DNA of 5,869 bases from Chloroflexota bacterium (GCA_019242065.1 JAFAWJ010000551.1:1-5869); one strand, 5' to 3'. Numbered from the stretch's first letter, positions 1-5,307 are shown. Numbers and translations are program-made. The notes: a model not told the origin generated them from the letters alone.

Positions 1-1
1 C

Positions 2-82
2 ACCGTCTCGGACCTGTACGACTTCGACCTGGAAGCCGGCGGCGCGGGCGCGCTGCCGGCCGCCGAAGCCGCCAAAGTGTAG
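2..82 (+). CDS. C-terminal end of an unidentified protein (partial, 5' end outside window)
   Basis: An open frame runs from the left edge to a TAG at 80-82 and encodes the last 26 residues of a protein. The peptide begins TVSDLYDFDLE and ends in an Ala/Gly-rich tail finishing AAEAAKV. Codon use is GC-rich at third positions, as in the rest of the window, which supports real coding. I do not recognise the family from so short a tail, and no domain or catalytic motif is visible. It converges on the next gene, whose stop lies 12 bases away on the opposite strand, and no obvious hairpin plus T-run separates them. The alternative is that this is chance open sequence, which is easy at this GC content. 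Confidence 0.5.
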   Translation, partial: TVSDLYDFDLEAGGAGALPAAEAAKV

Positions 83-94
83 ACCGCCTGTCAG

Positions 95-439
95 TCAGTC
101 CTCGTCGTCGTCGTCCTCGTCCTCGTCCTCCAGTTCGGCGATGTCGAGCGCCAACCCTAATGCGCGCGCGATATTGCCGGAGGCGGCCATCACGCGAGAC
201 GTCCCGACGATGGGCGCCACGGCGGTCAACACGCCCTGGACCGTGTCCACGTCGACGCCAATGTCCACCGCCGCACCGAGGTTCAGGAGATAGGAGGCGG
301 GCGGGGCGTCACTGGCGACCATCGCGGCGATCCGCGCGATCATCAGCGACCGCGCGTCGAGCGTCGAGGCTTCCAGCGAATCGGCGGTCATCGACGCGAG
401 CAGGTCAAGTACGGGAGTATCAGCTTTGTCGTCGGACAT
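95..439 (-). CDS. Carboxymuconolactone decarboxylase (AhpD-like superfamily) family protein, cysteine-free, acidic tail
   Basis: This is a 114-residue, mostly helical protein. The core around residues 46-100 (DAPPASYLLNLGAA, then VDTVQGVLTAVAPIVGTSRV, then an ALGLAL helix) resembles the small carboxymuconolactone-decarboxylase-like proteins seen beside unrelated genes in Actinobacteria and Chloroflexota. No Cys occurs anywhere, so the CxxC peroxidase/disulfide site of AhpD is absent; a redox role is unlikely and the reaction is unknown. The last ~12 residues are almost pure Asp/Glu. I chose the ATG at 437-439 because an AAAGG Shine-Dalgarno lies 10 bases upstream; an in-frame ATG at 476-478 would add 13 residues, lies upstream of that ribosome site and has no good one of its own. 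The gene is divergent from the helicase and convergent with the fragment ending at 82. The family call is fairly secure; the function is not. Confidence 0.8.
   Translation of the reverse strand: MSDDKADTPVLDLLASMTADSLEASTLDARSLMIARIAAMVASDAPPASYLLNLGAAVDIGVDVDTVQGVLTAVAPIVGTSRVMAASGNIARALGLALDIAELEDEDEDDDDED
98..133. repeat. Low-complexity TCC/TCG triplet tract encoding the acidic C-terminus
   Basis: A run of tcg, tcc and ctc triplets on the + strand reads on the - strand as about a dozen consecutive Asp and Glu codons (gac, gag) just before the stop. It is an imperfect trinucleotide repeat inside a coding sequence. Its length could vary between strains by slippage without breaking the frame. 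Confidence 0.75.
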
Positions 440-479
440 CGGTATGTGACCTTTCGAGAAATAGAGTTCCGGCTCCACC

Positions 480-499
480 GGCGGGCTGCGGCGCCCGCC
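480..499. repeat. GC-rich inverted repeat, 7-bp arms
   Basis: GGCGGGC at 480-486 pairs perfectly with GCCCGCC at 493-499 across a 6-base loop, in the intergenic region between the CMD-family gene and the helicase. No T-run follows on either strand, so it does not look like an intrinsic terminator. It would lie in the 5' leader of the - strand gene if transcription starts upstream of it. It may be a regulatory hairpin or simply a product of high GC. Confidence 0.4.
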
Positions 500-501
500 A
501 G

Positions 502-561
502 AGTGTAGGCCACACCCATGCTCAGCTCTGGCTCAGAGCCTGACGCGACGCCGCCTACACT
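502..561. promoter_or_regulatory. Nested dyad in divergent intergenic region (candidate bidirectional promoter/operator or leader hairpin)
   Basis: AGTGTAGGC at 502-510 is the exact reverse complement of GCCTACACT at 553-561. Inside it, GCTCTG at 525-530 is the reverse complement of CAGAGC at 534-539. The two dyads share nearly the same centre, near 532. Each outer arm contains TACACT, a 4/6 match to a -10 box, reading outward: towards the helicase at 556-561 and towards the CMD-family gene at 507-502. On each strand CAGAGC lies 16-17 bases upstream of TACACT, although CAGAGC is a poor -35 box. The + strand TACACT would start transcription almost at the helicase ribosome site, so an operator or RNA structure is at least as likely as a promoter there. 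The symmetry is seen; the function is inferred. Confidence 0.4.
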
Positions 562-563
562 TC

Positions 564-571
564 TAAGGAGG
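564..571 (+). promoter_or_regulatory. Full-consensus Shine-Dalgarno with very short spacing to the helicase start
   Basis: TAAGGAGG is complementary to all eight bases of the usual 16S rRNA anti-Shine-Dalgarno, but only two bases (AC) separate it from the ATG at 574-576, where about 5-9 is typical. No ATG, GTG or TTG lies nearby in frame to restore normal spacing. The site fixes the start but the spacing is unusual and could limit initiation. Confidence 0.75.
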
Positions 572-573
572 AC

Positions 574-3015
574 ATGACCCCCGAAGCCCTGGTCGACGAG
601 TTCACCGCGCGGCTGCCGTATCAGCTCGACGGCTTTCAGCTCGAGGCGATCCAGGCTCTGGCCAACCACCATTCGGTCCTGGTCGCGGCACCAACCGGAA
701 CCGGCAAGACCATCGTCGGCGAATTTGGCATCTTCATGGCCCGCACGTACGCCGCCCGGGCGATCTACACCACGCCGATCAAGGCGCTCTCCAATCAGAA
801 GTACCGCGACTTCCGCGCTATCTGGGGCGACGACCAGGTCGGCCTGCTCACCGGCGACATCGTGGTCAACCGCGACGCGCCCATCCTGGTCATGACCACC
901 GAAGTGCTGCGCAACATGCTGGTCACCGGTTCGAGTCTTGCCGACGTGGGCGCCATCGTCTTCGACGAAGTCCACTACATGGGCGATGCCGAGCGCGGCA
1001 CCGCCTGGGAAGAGTCGATCCTGCTGGCGCCGAAAGGCGTACCGCTGGTGTGCCTGTCGGCTACGGTCCCCAACACCGCGGAGATCGCCGAATGGATCCG
1101 CGACGCGCATGGCGAGCTGACGTGCGTCTTCCACGACCAGCGCGCCGTGCCGCTGGAGCACCGCTACTGGTTGCCGGACGCCGATCCTGAAAAGCTCGAG
1201 AAGGCGACGTTCAACGTCTCGACCGTCATGGACGCCGATGGCAACGTCACCGCTGAGGCGCGTCGGCTCAGATCCGTCGGCGGCGAACTCGCCGGGCGCG
1301 TGCGTTGGGGTGGCGTTTCGACCGGCGGCTTCCGCGGTGAGGACCGCGTCGGCAGCGCGGACAAGGACCCGCGCGAAATACCCGCCGCCTGGCGCGTCGT
1401 GCGCTACCTGGAGGGCGAAGAGCTCACACCCGCCATCTACTTTGTCTTCAGTCGCCGCGCGACGGAAGAGGCCGCGTCCGCATGCGTGGCGCTCAGGCCC
1501 GTGTCGCACGCCTATGAGCTGGTCAGAGAAGCCAAGGCGCGCCTCGGCGACCTGAGCCCGGAAGACCGCAATCTCCGCCAGGTCGCGATGCTGATCGGCC
1601 GGTTTCTGCCGCGCGGGGTCGCAGTGCATCACGCCGGACTCTTGCCCCAGGTCAAGCTGCTGGTCGAGGAGTTCTTCCAGGCTGGCAAGCTGCGCGCCGT
1701 CTTTGCCACCGACACCCTGGCACTCGGCATCAACATGCCGGCTCGCACGGTCGTCATCGGCGAGATGCTGAAGTTCGACGGCCAGAGCCGTCGCCTGTTG
1801 ACGCCCAACGAGTATCGACAGATGACCGGCCGCGCCGGACGCCGCGGCATCGACGAGCGCGGCGTCTCGCTGCTCATGTATTCGCCGTGGGTGACGTTTC
1901 CGCAGACGCTGCGCGTACTGACCAGTGATCTGCTGCCGCTGGACAGTGCGTTCCGGCCCACGTACTCCACCGCCATGAACCTCTGGCTCCGACCCGAGGA
2001 CGAAGAGCGCCTGGCCGACCTGTACGCCCGCAGCTTGCTCCGCTTCCAGCACGACCGCACCCTGCAAGAGCTGACCGAGCGCAAGCAAGCGCTCGAAGAC
2101 GCCTTTGCCGAAGACCGCGCGCGGGACGGAGAGACGCGCCGCCAGGACATGCTCGAGCGCACCCAGGAGCTGAGTCGCGTCGACTACGAGCTACGCCGCG
2201 CGCGGCGAACCGCCACCGTCGAGGCGCGCCGCACCGTGGAGGGCCTCGCCCGCGTGCTCGAGCGCTACGACTACCTGCGCGATGGGCGTCCCACCCACAA
2301 AGCGCCCTACCTGCGCAGCCTCTTCGATACGAACGCGCTGACCCTGTGTGAGCTGCTCACCAACCAGCAGCTCGAAGCCCTCGAACCGGCCGAGCTTGCG
2401 GAGGCCCTGTCCTGGTTCGCCACCGACCGCGACTCCTCCGTCCGCGGCCTGCCGCTGAGCCGACGCCTCCACCGGCTGCGCGAGATCCTGGATGCCCTGC
2501 ACGGTGGTGTCCTGCGCGAAGAAGAGCGCCACGGCTTGCAAATGTCGCGGGCATTGCCCGTCGACTTCCACGGCGTCGCTCTGGCCTGGGCCGAAGGGCG
2601 CGACCTGGCCGCGATCGGGCAGCGAGCGCGGCTGCAGGAGGGCGACCTGGTCGGCGCGCTGCAGAAGACGCTCGACCTGATCGGCCAGCTGCGCGGCGCG
2701 GCGCAGAAAGGCCCACTGGGCAGCCGCCTGATCCCGAGCCTGGACGCGGCCGACGTCCTGCTGCGTCGCGGCGTGGTCAGCGCCAGCTACGAGTGGGCCA
2801 TCGGCGGCCTGCCGGAGACCGACGACGACGATGACGATCTCGACGTCGACTGGGAGGTGCGTGCGCTGCCGGAAGACGAGCCGAACTCTGCCAGCGGTGC
2901 GCCGCGCGATCGTCGGCCAGGCCGTCGCCCAGTGTCAGGGGCCGCGAAGCGGAGCCGCAGCAAAACGGTTCGCGGTGGTTCGAGGAGTGCTATAAAACCT
3001 CGGAAGAAGCGCTGA
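574..3015 (+). CDS. helY: Ski2/HelY-like DExH-box superfamily 2 RNA helicase
   Basis: This 813-residue ATP-dependent helicase has the full SF2 motif set: Walker A APTGTGKT (39-46), Ia TTPIKALSNQK (66-76), DEVH box (131-134), SAT (162-164), motif IV region IYFVFSRR (288-295), the HHAGLLP segment (352-358) typical of Ski2/Mtr4 relatives, motif V ATDTLALGINMPAR (378-391) and motif VI QMTGRAGRRG (416-425). A charged, probably coiled-coil stretch follows at about 495-560, then a region (~585-740) matching the position of the DSHCT domain of Ski2/Mtr4/HelY. The family unwinds structured RNA in processing or decay; the bacterial substrate is poorly known. The protein is somewhat shorter than mycobacterial HelY. 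It ends with an Asp run (750-759) and a basic tail in which 16 of the last 36 residues are Arg or Lys, a plausible RNA-binding extension. The stop overlaps the next gene's start. The family is certain; the symbol is by similarity. Confidence 0.93.
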   Translation: MTPEALVDEFTARLPYQLDGFQLEAIQALANHHSVLVAAPTGTGKTIVGEFGIFMARTYAARAIYTTPIKALSNQKYRDFRAIWGDDQVGLLTGDIVVNRDAPILVMTTEVLRNMLVTGSSLADVGAIVFDEVHYMGDAERGTAWEESILLAPKGVPLVCLSATVPNTAEIAEWIRDAHGELTCVFHDQRAVPLEHRYWLPDADPEKLEKATFNVSTVMDADGNVTAEARRLRSVGGELAGRVRWGGVSTGGFRGEDRVGSADKDPREIPAAWRVVRYLEGEELTPAIYFVFSRRATEEAASACVALRPVSHAYELVREAKARLGDLSPEDRNLRQVAMLIGRFLPRGVAVHHAGLLPQVKLLVEEFFQAGKLRAVFATDTLALGINMPARTVVIGEMLKFDGQSRRLLTPNEYRQMTGRAGRRGIDERGVSLLMYSPWVTFPQTLRVLTSDLLPLDSAFRPTYSTAMNLWLRPEDEERLADLYARSLLRFQHDRTLQELTERKQALEDAFAEDRARDGETRRQDMLERTQELSRVDYELRRARRTATVEARRTVEGLARVLERYDYLRDGRPTHKAPYLRSLFDTNALTLCELLTNQQLEALEPAELAEALSWFATDRDSSVRGLPLSRRLHRLREILDALHGGVLREEERHGLQMSRALPVDFHGVALAWAEGRDLAAIGQRARLQEGDLVGALQKTLDLIGQLRGAAQKGPLGSRLIPSLDAADVLLRRGVVSASYEWAIGGLPETDDDDDDLDVDWEVRALPEDEPNSASGAPRDRRPGRRPVSGAAKRSRSKTVRGGSRSAIKPRKKR
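2969..2996 (+). promoter_or_regulatory. Possible internal promoter at the end of the helicase gene
   Basis: TATAAA at 2991-2996 matches a -10 box at 5 of 6 positions and stands out in GC-rich sequence. It is written through ATA and AAA codons, uncommon here, in the non-conserved basic tail where codon choice is free. TTCGCG lies 16 bases upstream as a poor -35. Initiation near 3003 would give a short leader for the gene starting at 3015. It could also be chance in a lysine/isoleucine-encoding spot. Confidence 0.3.
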
Positions 3016-3890
3016 TGAACGCCGCTCGCGACCTCGATCCAACTCCGCTCGACATCGACTCCACACCAGTCCCCGTCGAGCCGCAACCCACGCTGTCGGA
3101 TCTGTCGCCAGAAGCCGCCGGGCGTATTGTCCGCTACATCGTCACCAGCACGCTCGAGCACGGCGTGGCACCCACCGCGGTGGTGGCCCTGTATGCGGAT
3201 CTGGCTGGCGAAAAGGCCGCGGTCCGCTACGCCGATCGGCGCTTCATGCTGCGCGAGGTCCCGCCCGACTGGCGCGAGGTCGAAAACCGGGTGGTGGACC
3301 TGGAAGCCAGTGCTCGCGATCGTGGTCTGGATCTCACGGCGGTCTGGCGACGCGCCAGTGGCGTCGCCATGCACGGGCAGGATCCGCTCGAACAACTGGC
3401 GCGGCTCGCGGGCATCTCGCGCACCGGCGGCGGATCTGGGCGCACGGAGCGCTCGATCTTCGACGATCCCGAAGACCTGGACGAGCTCGAGGCCGACGAC
3501 GCGCTCGACCTCCTGTACGAACGCCTCGGCGATCGCGAGCCCGAGCTGTTCGACCTGGCGATCGAAGCCCAGGCACGTCTGCGCCGCTTTGCGATCGAGG
3601 AGCGGCTCGAGCACGGCCTGCCGCCAGTCGAATTGATCGACCTGTATCGCGGACTGGAGCTCAACGGCGACCAGCGCGCCCAGCAGTACCTGGATCGGGT
3701 CTACGTCGACCGCGATCCGCCGGCAGACTGGCTCGAGATTCAGGCCGAGGCGGGCCGCTTGATCGACATGGCCGAAGCCCGCGGTCGCGACGCCGGCCGC
3801 CTCTTCGCGGACCTGCTACGCACTTCGCCAGAGCTAGAGCCGATGACCGCCATGCGCCTGCTCATGGAGCGGCTCCTCAGACAGCGCTAG
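3015..3890 (+). CDS. Unknown two-repeat protein, translationally coupled to the Ski2-like helicase
   Basis: I do not recognise this 291-residue family. It is acidic, predicted helical, with no signal peptide, no membrane segment and no Cys. After a Pro/Asp-rich leader (1-30) come two copies of an ~80-residue module, 37-115 and 188-268. Each has an Arg-rich helix leading to LEHG (47-50; 198-201), then Pro, then LY (59-60; 210-211), an aromatic-plus-DR stretch, and PPDW (83-86) or PPADW (235-239), ending in helices with xRGRD or RDRG. A Gly-rich and Asp/Glu-rich linker (~136-175) joins them. The start is ATG 3015-3017, overlapping the helicase TGA by one base (TGATG), so translation is probably coupled and the products are likely made together. 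Only a weak GGAAGAAG ribosome site precedes it. A helicase cofactor or RNA-binding adaptor is conceivable but not shown. Confidence 0.85.
   Translation: MNAARDLDPTPLDIDSTPVPVEPQPTLSDLSPEAAGRIVRYIVTSTLEHGVAPTAVVALYADLAGEKAAVRYADRRFMLREVPPDWREVENRVVDLEASARDRGLDLTAVWRRASGVAMHGQDPLEQLARLAGISRTGGGSGRTERSIFDDPEDLDELEADDALDLLYERLGDREPELFDLAIEAQARLRRFAIEERLEHGLPPVELIDLYRGLELNGDQRAQQYLDRVYVDRDPPADWLEIQAEAGRLIDMAEARGRDAGRLFADLLRTSPELEPMTAMRLLMERLLRQR
3123..3359 (+). repeat. Protein repeat copy 1 (coding)
   Basis: This stretch encodes residues 37-115 of the 291-residue protein, the first copy of the LEHG...LY...DR...PPDW module. The bases gctcgagcacggc in this copy recur exactly in copy 2. Otherwise the DNA has diverged widely while protein landmarks persist, so the duplication is old. 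Confidence 0.75.
3576..3818 (+). repeat. Protein repeat copy 2 (coding)
   Basis: This stretch encodes residues 188-268, the second copy of the module. Landmarks are offset by 151 residues from copy 1 up to LY, and by 152-153 after it, so there is a one- or two-residue insertion between the LY and the PPADW. Shared points are LEHG, Pro five to six residues on, LY, DR and PP(A)DW. Confidence 0.75.
3887..3890. other. CTAG shared by the stop codons of two convergent genes
   Basis: The + strand gene ends in TAG at 3888-3890, and the - strand gene ends in TAG read from 3889-3887. The palindrome CTAG supplies both, giving a 4-base tail-to-tail overlap. No intrinsic terminator is visible around it, so convergent transcripts probably overlap. 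Confidence 0.9.
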
Positions 3891-4399
3891 AACGTCCTGC
3901 CGAGGCGCTGGTCCCATGGCTGGGGCGCGGCCACGCGCACCAGGGTGTCCTCTCGATCGCGCGCGTACAGGTATAGGTGCGCGAAAAACTCCAGCTCAGG
4001 CAGCGGATACGTTGGATTGATACACAGGTACTCGTACGGCCACGGCGAGCGCGCGCCTGGCGCACAGATCACCCGAATCCGATGGCCGATCGTCAGCCGA
4101 TAGGTAACGCCTGTGTACCGCCGCGATGGGACGTCGAGGTAGCCGTCCATCATCAACCTCTGCCACAGGTCTTCGCCTAACGTCGTGCGCGCGACTTCTT
4201 CGGCCCGCTGGCGGGCGTCCTGGTAATCGTGGGCGGAAAAATCAGCGCCCGCGGTGCGCTTGGGCAGATGGTCCCAGTAGTAGCGCCAGGGGCGCTCGAC
4301 GGGACCATCACGGCGCGCGCCTTCCGGCCCTGGCGTGGGCAGGAGATCCCACGCCAGTAGCCGCTGCCACAATCCGCGGAGCGGATCGAGGACTGGCAT
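3887..4399 (-). CDS. Unknown soluble protein downstream of the Gly-Gly small protein
   Basis: I do not recognise this 170-residue protein with confidence. The N-terminal half is rich in Trp, Arg and Pro (WQRLLAW, WRYYWDHLP). The C-terminal half (~75-160) looks like the conserved part: a helix with LWQRL, then GYLDVPSRRY, G-x-x-YRL, a strand RIRVICAPG, EYLCINP (residues 123-129), PLPELE, and a helix with LYLYARDRED. Two Cys, 112 and 126, lie on predicted strands. There is no signal peptide or membrane helix. The start ATG at 4397-4399 has no clear Shine-Dalgarno but lies 14 bases after the upstream stop, so it is probably translated by coupling with the 78-residue protein. That pairing suggests a joint function. 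The two Cys might be considered as thioester or metal ligands, but nothing in the sequence proves it. Confidence 0.78.
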   Translation of the reverse strand: MPVLDPLRGLWQRLLAWDLLPTPGPEGARRDGPVERPWRYYWDHLPKRTAGADFSAHDYQDARQRAEEVARTTLGEDLWQRLMMDGYLDVPSRRYTGVTYRLTIGHRIRVICAPGARSPWPYEYLCINPTYPLPELEFFAHLYLYARDREDTLVRVAAPQPWDQRLGRTF

Positions 4400-4413
4400 T
4401 AAAGAGTGTGGGG

Positions 4414-4650
4414 CTAGCCTCCGGCGATGGGCGCGATGATCTGGTACTCCTCGGCGTACGGGTCGAACACCCCGTCGTCGAGCACGTGCTGAGTGCCCAC
4501 CTTCTTGGAAACCGCGCAGCCCTTTTCGCGCGCTTCGCGCAGGATGCGCTCGGCCTCGAGGATGCTCTCGCGAGCCTCCTCAGAATCAGTGTCTGCGCTC
4601 CACTCCACGAGTTGGTGTCCGCGACGATTCGCAACGATGATGCGGCCCAC
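4414..4650 (-). CDS. Small Gly-Gly-tailed protein, candidate beta-grasp ubiquitin-like/sulfur-carrier-like
   Basis: This 78-residue protein starts at GTG (4648-4650) with a strong AAAGGAGGG ribosome site seven bases upstream. The pattern reads strand (RIIVANRRG, 3-11), strand (HQLVEW, 12-17), a long charged helix (23-43), strand (CAVSKKV, 45-51), a turn, and a last strand EYQIIAPIAGG ending exactly at Gly77-Gly78 before the stop. This order is compatible with a beta-grasp fold, and the ending resembles MoaD and ThiS tails, where the terminal Gly is adenylated by an E1/MoeB/ThiF-like enzyme. No MoaD/ThiS signature elsewhere is obvious, so the assignment rests on tail and topology. It is the first gene of a two-gene unit with the 170-residue protein; no E1 or JAMM peptidase gene is in the window. 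The gene is well supported; the Ubl role is a hypothesis. Confidence 0.82.
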   Translation of the reverse strand: MGRIIVANRRGHQLVEWSADTDSEEARESILEAERILREAREKGCAVSKKVGTQHVLDDGVFDPYAEEYQIIAPIAGG

Positions 4651-4659
4651 GGCTGAGCC
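4651..4659 (-). promoter_or_regulatory. Spacer and ribosome site deciding the GTG start of the Gly-Gly protein
   Basis: On the - strand AAAGGAGGG is followed by CTCAGCC and then GTG at 4650. The core runs just right of this interval, to 4666. The strong match and seven-base spacing fix the GTG start, and no earlier in-frame start is present. Confidence 0.7.
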
Positions 4660-4683
4660 CTCCTTTGTTGGGTCTGGACTTCA

Positions 4684-4712
4684 AGCCTACGCCCGCCCCA
4701 GGGTGAAGGCAA
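4684..4712 (-). promoter_or_regulatory. Weak candidate promoter for the Gly-Gly protein operon
   Basis: Reading leftward, TTGCCT (4712-4707, 4/6 to TTGACA) and TAGGCT (4689-4684, 3/6 to TATAAT) are separated by 17 bases. They lie about 35 bases before the GTG, leaving room for the ribosome site. The -10 match is poor. Confidence 0.3.
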
Positions 4713-4728
4713 GTTCTTTCGCGACCAG

Positions 4729-4745
4729 TACTATCTGAAAATAGT
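4729..4745 (+). promoter_or_regulatory. Candidate -10 box and small dyad at the DUF3090 start (possible leaderless promoter)
   Basis: TACTAT at 4729-4734 matches a -10 box at 4 of 6 positions. With usual spacing transcription would begin at about 4741-4744, at or next to the GTG start, and no Shine-Dalgarno precedes that GTG. ACTAT (4730-4734) and ATAGT (4741-4745) form an inverted repeat across six bases, covering both the -10 and the start codon, a suitable place for a repressor. This A/T-rich patch contrasts with its surroundings. Confidence 0.4.
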
Positions 4746-5307
4746 GTTTGAAGCCCAGTACGTCTTCGGGCCCGCGAGTCGGTTGCAGGCCCAGGCGATT
4801 GGTGAACCTGGTCACCGCACGTTTCGCTTGATGGTCGAAAGTGGCGACGGTCGGGCGGCCGCGCTGTGGGTCGAAAAAGAGCAGCTCCAGGCGCTCGGAC
4901 TGGCGGTTGAACAATTGCTGGCCGAGTTTCAAGGCAGCATGACGGGCCGACCACCGCGCCAGCCCCCGGCTGAGACGTTTCCGCCGAATCCCACGGTCGA
5001 CTTCAAGGTGGGCCGTCTGGCGCTCGGACAGGACGAAAGCGAGCTCGAGACCGGGCCGCGCTACGTGCTCCTCGTATATGACCTGGAGGGCAGCGGCTCG
5101 TCAGAAGGCTCCTCAGAAGAGGAAGAGTCGTCGAATCAGCCGGCTACCTTCGCGTGCCGCGCTACCCGCGATCAACTGCGGGCGCTCAGCCGCAATATCT
5201 CAGAGGTGGTCGCCGCCGGCCGGCCGCGGTGCCCGCTGTGCGGGGAGCCGATGGACCCGCAGCAAAAGTCCCACGGCTGCGTGCGGGCCAACGGCCACCA
5301 CGTCTAG
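4744..5307 (+). CDS. DUF3090 (SCO1662-type) family protein with C-terminal zinc-ribbon-like tail
   Basis: This 187-residue protein matches DUF3090 in its landmarks: YVFGPASRLQAQAIGEPGHRTFRL near the N-terminus (7-29), the WVEKEQLQALG helix, a P-rich middle, a strand FKVGRLALG, a strand YVLLVYDLEG, and the family ending CPLCGEPMDP...CVRANGH. Cys163, Cys166 and Cys179 with His177 or His185/186 could bind one zinc. A Ser/Glu-rich insert lies at about 116-130. The biochemical role is unknown; in Actinobacteria the family often sits near SCO1664-type kinase-like and phosphomutase-like genes, neither of which is here. The start GTG 4744-4746 is the first conventional start after an upstream in-frame TGA at 4654; CTG at 4735 is less likely. 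The gene diverges from the Gly-Gly protein operon (93-bp gap) and converges on the desulfurase. The family call is strong. Confidence 0.88.
   Translation: MFEAQYVFGPASRLQAQAIGEPGHRTFRLMVESGDGRAAALWVEKEQLQALGLAVEQLLAEFQGSMTGRPPRQPPAETFPPNPTVDFKVGRLALGQDESELETGPRYVLLVYDLEGSGSSEGSSEEEESSNQPATFACRATRDQLRALSRNISEVVAAGRPRCPLCGEPMDPQQKSHGCVRANGHHV
5304..5307. other. Second CTAG shared by convergent stop codons
   Basis: The DUF3090 gene stops with TAG at 5305-5307, and the desulfurase stops with TAG read from 5306-5304. As at 3887-3890, one CTAG palindrome gives both stops and a 4-base overlap, with no terminator hairpin visible. Confidence 0.9.

Noticed and set aside
440..478. Longer N-terminus for the CMD-family protein starting at 478
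   Set aside because: The ribosome site AAAGG is placed for the ATG at 439, and the extra 13 residues do not look like part of the family.
480..499. Hairpin as an intrinsic terminator
   Set aside because: No T-run follows on either strand and it lies between divergent starts, where no terminator is needed.
388..2088. Very long open frame (566 codons) antisense to the helicase
   Set aside because: It lies opposite clear helicase motifs, its product has no recognisable domain, and it overlaps the divergent intergenic region. Long antisense frames are usual at this GC content.
3330..3580. Short antisense frames within the repeat gene
   Set aside because: They are Arg-rich products typical of high-GC shadow frames with no start signals.
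2787..3614. 275-codon antisense frame across the helicase end and the repeat protein
   Set aside because: The repeat protein's internal duplication shows that the + strand frame is the one under selection; the antisense product shows no family features and spans a real gene junction.
4126..4656. 176-codon + strand frame opposite the Gly-Gly protein operon
   Set aside because: The - strand frames have a strong ribosome site and credible protein patterns. The + strand product has no motif and no ribosome site.
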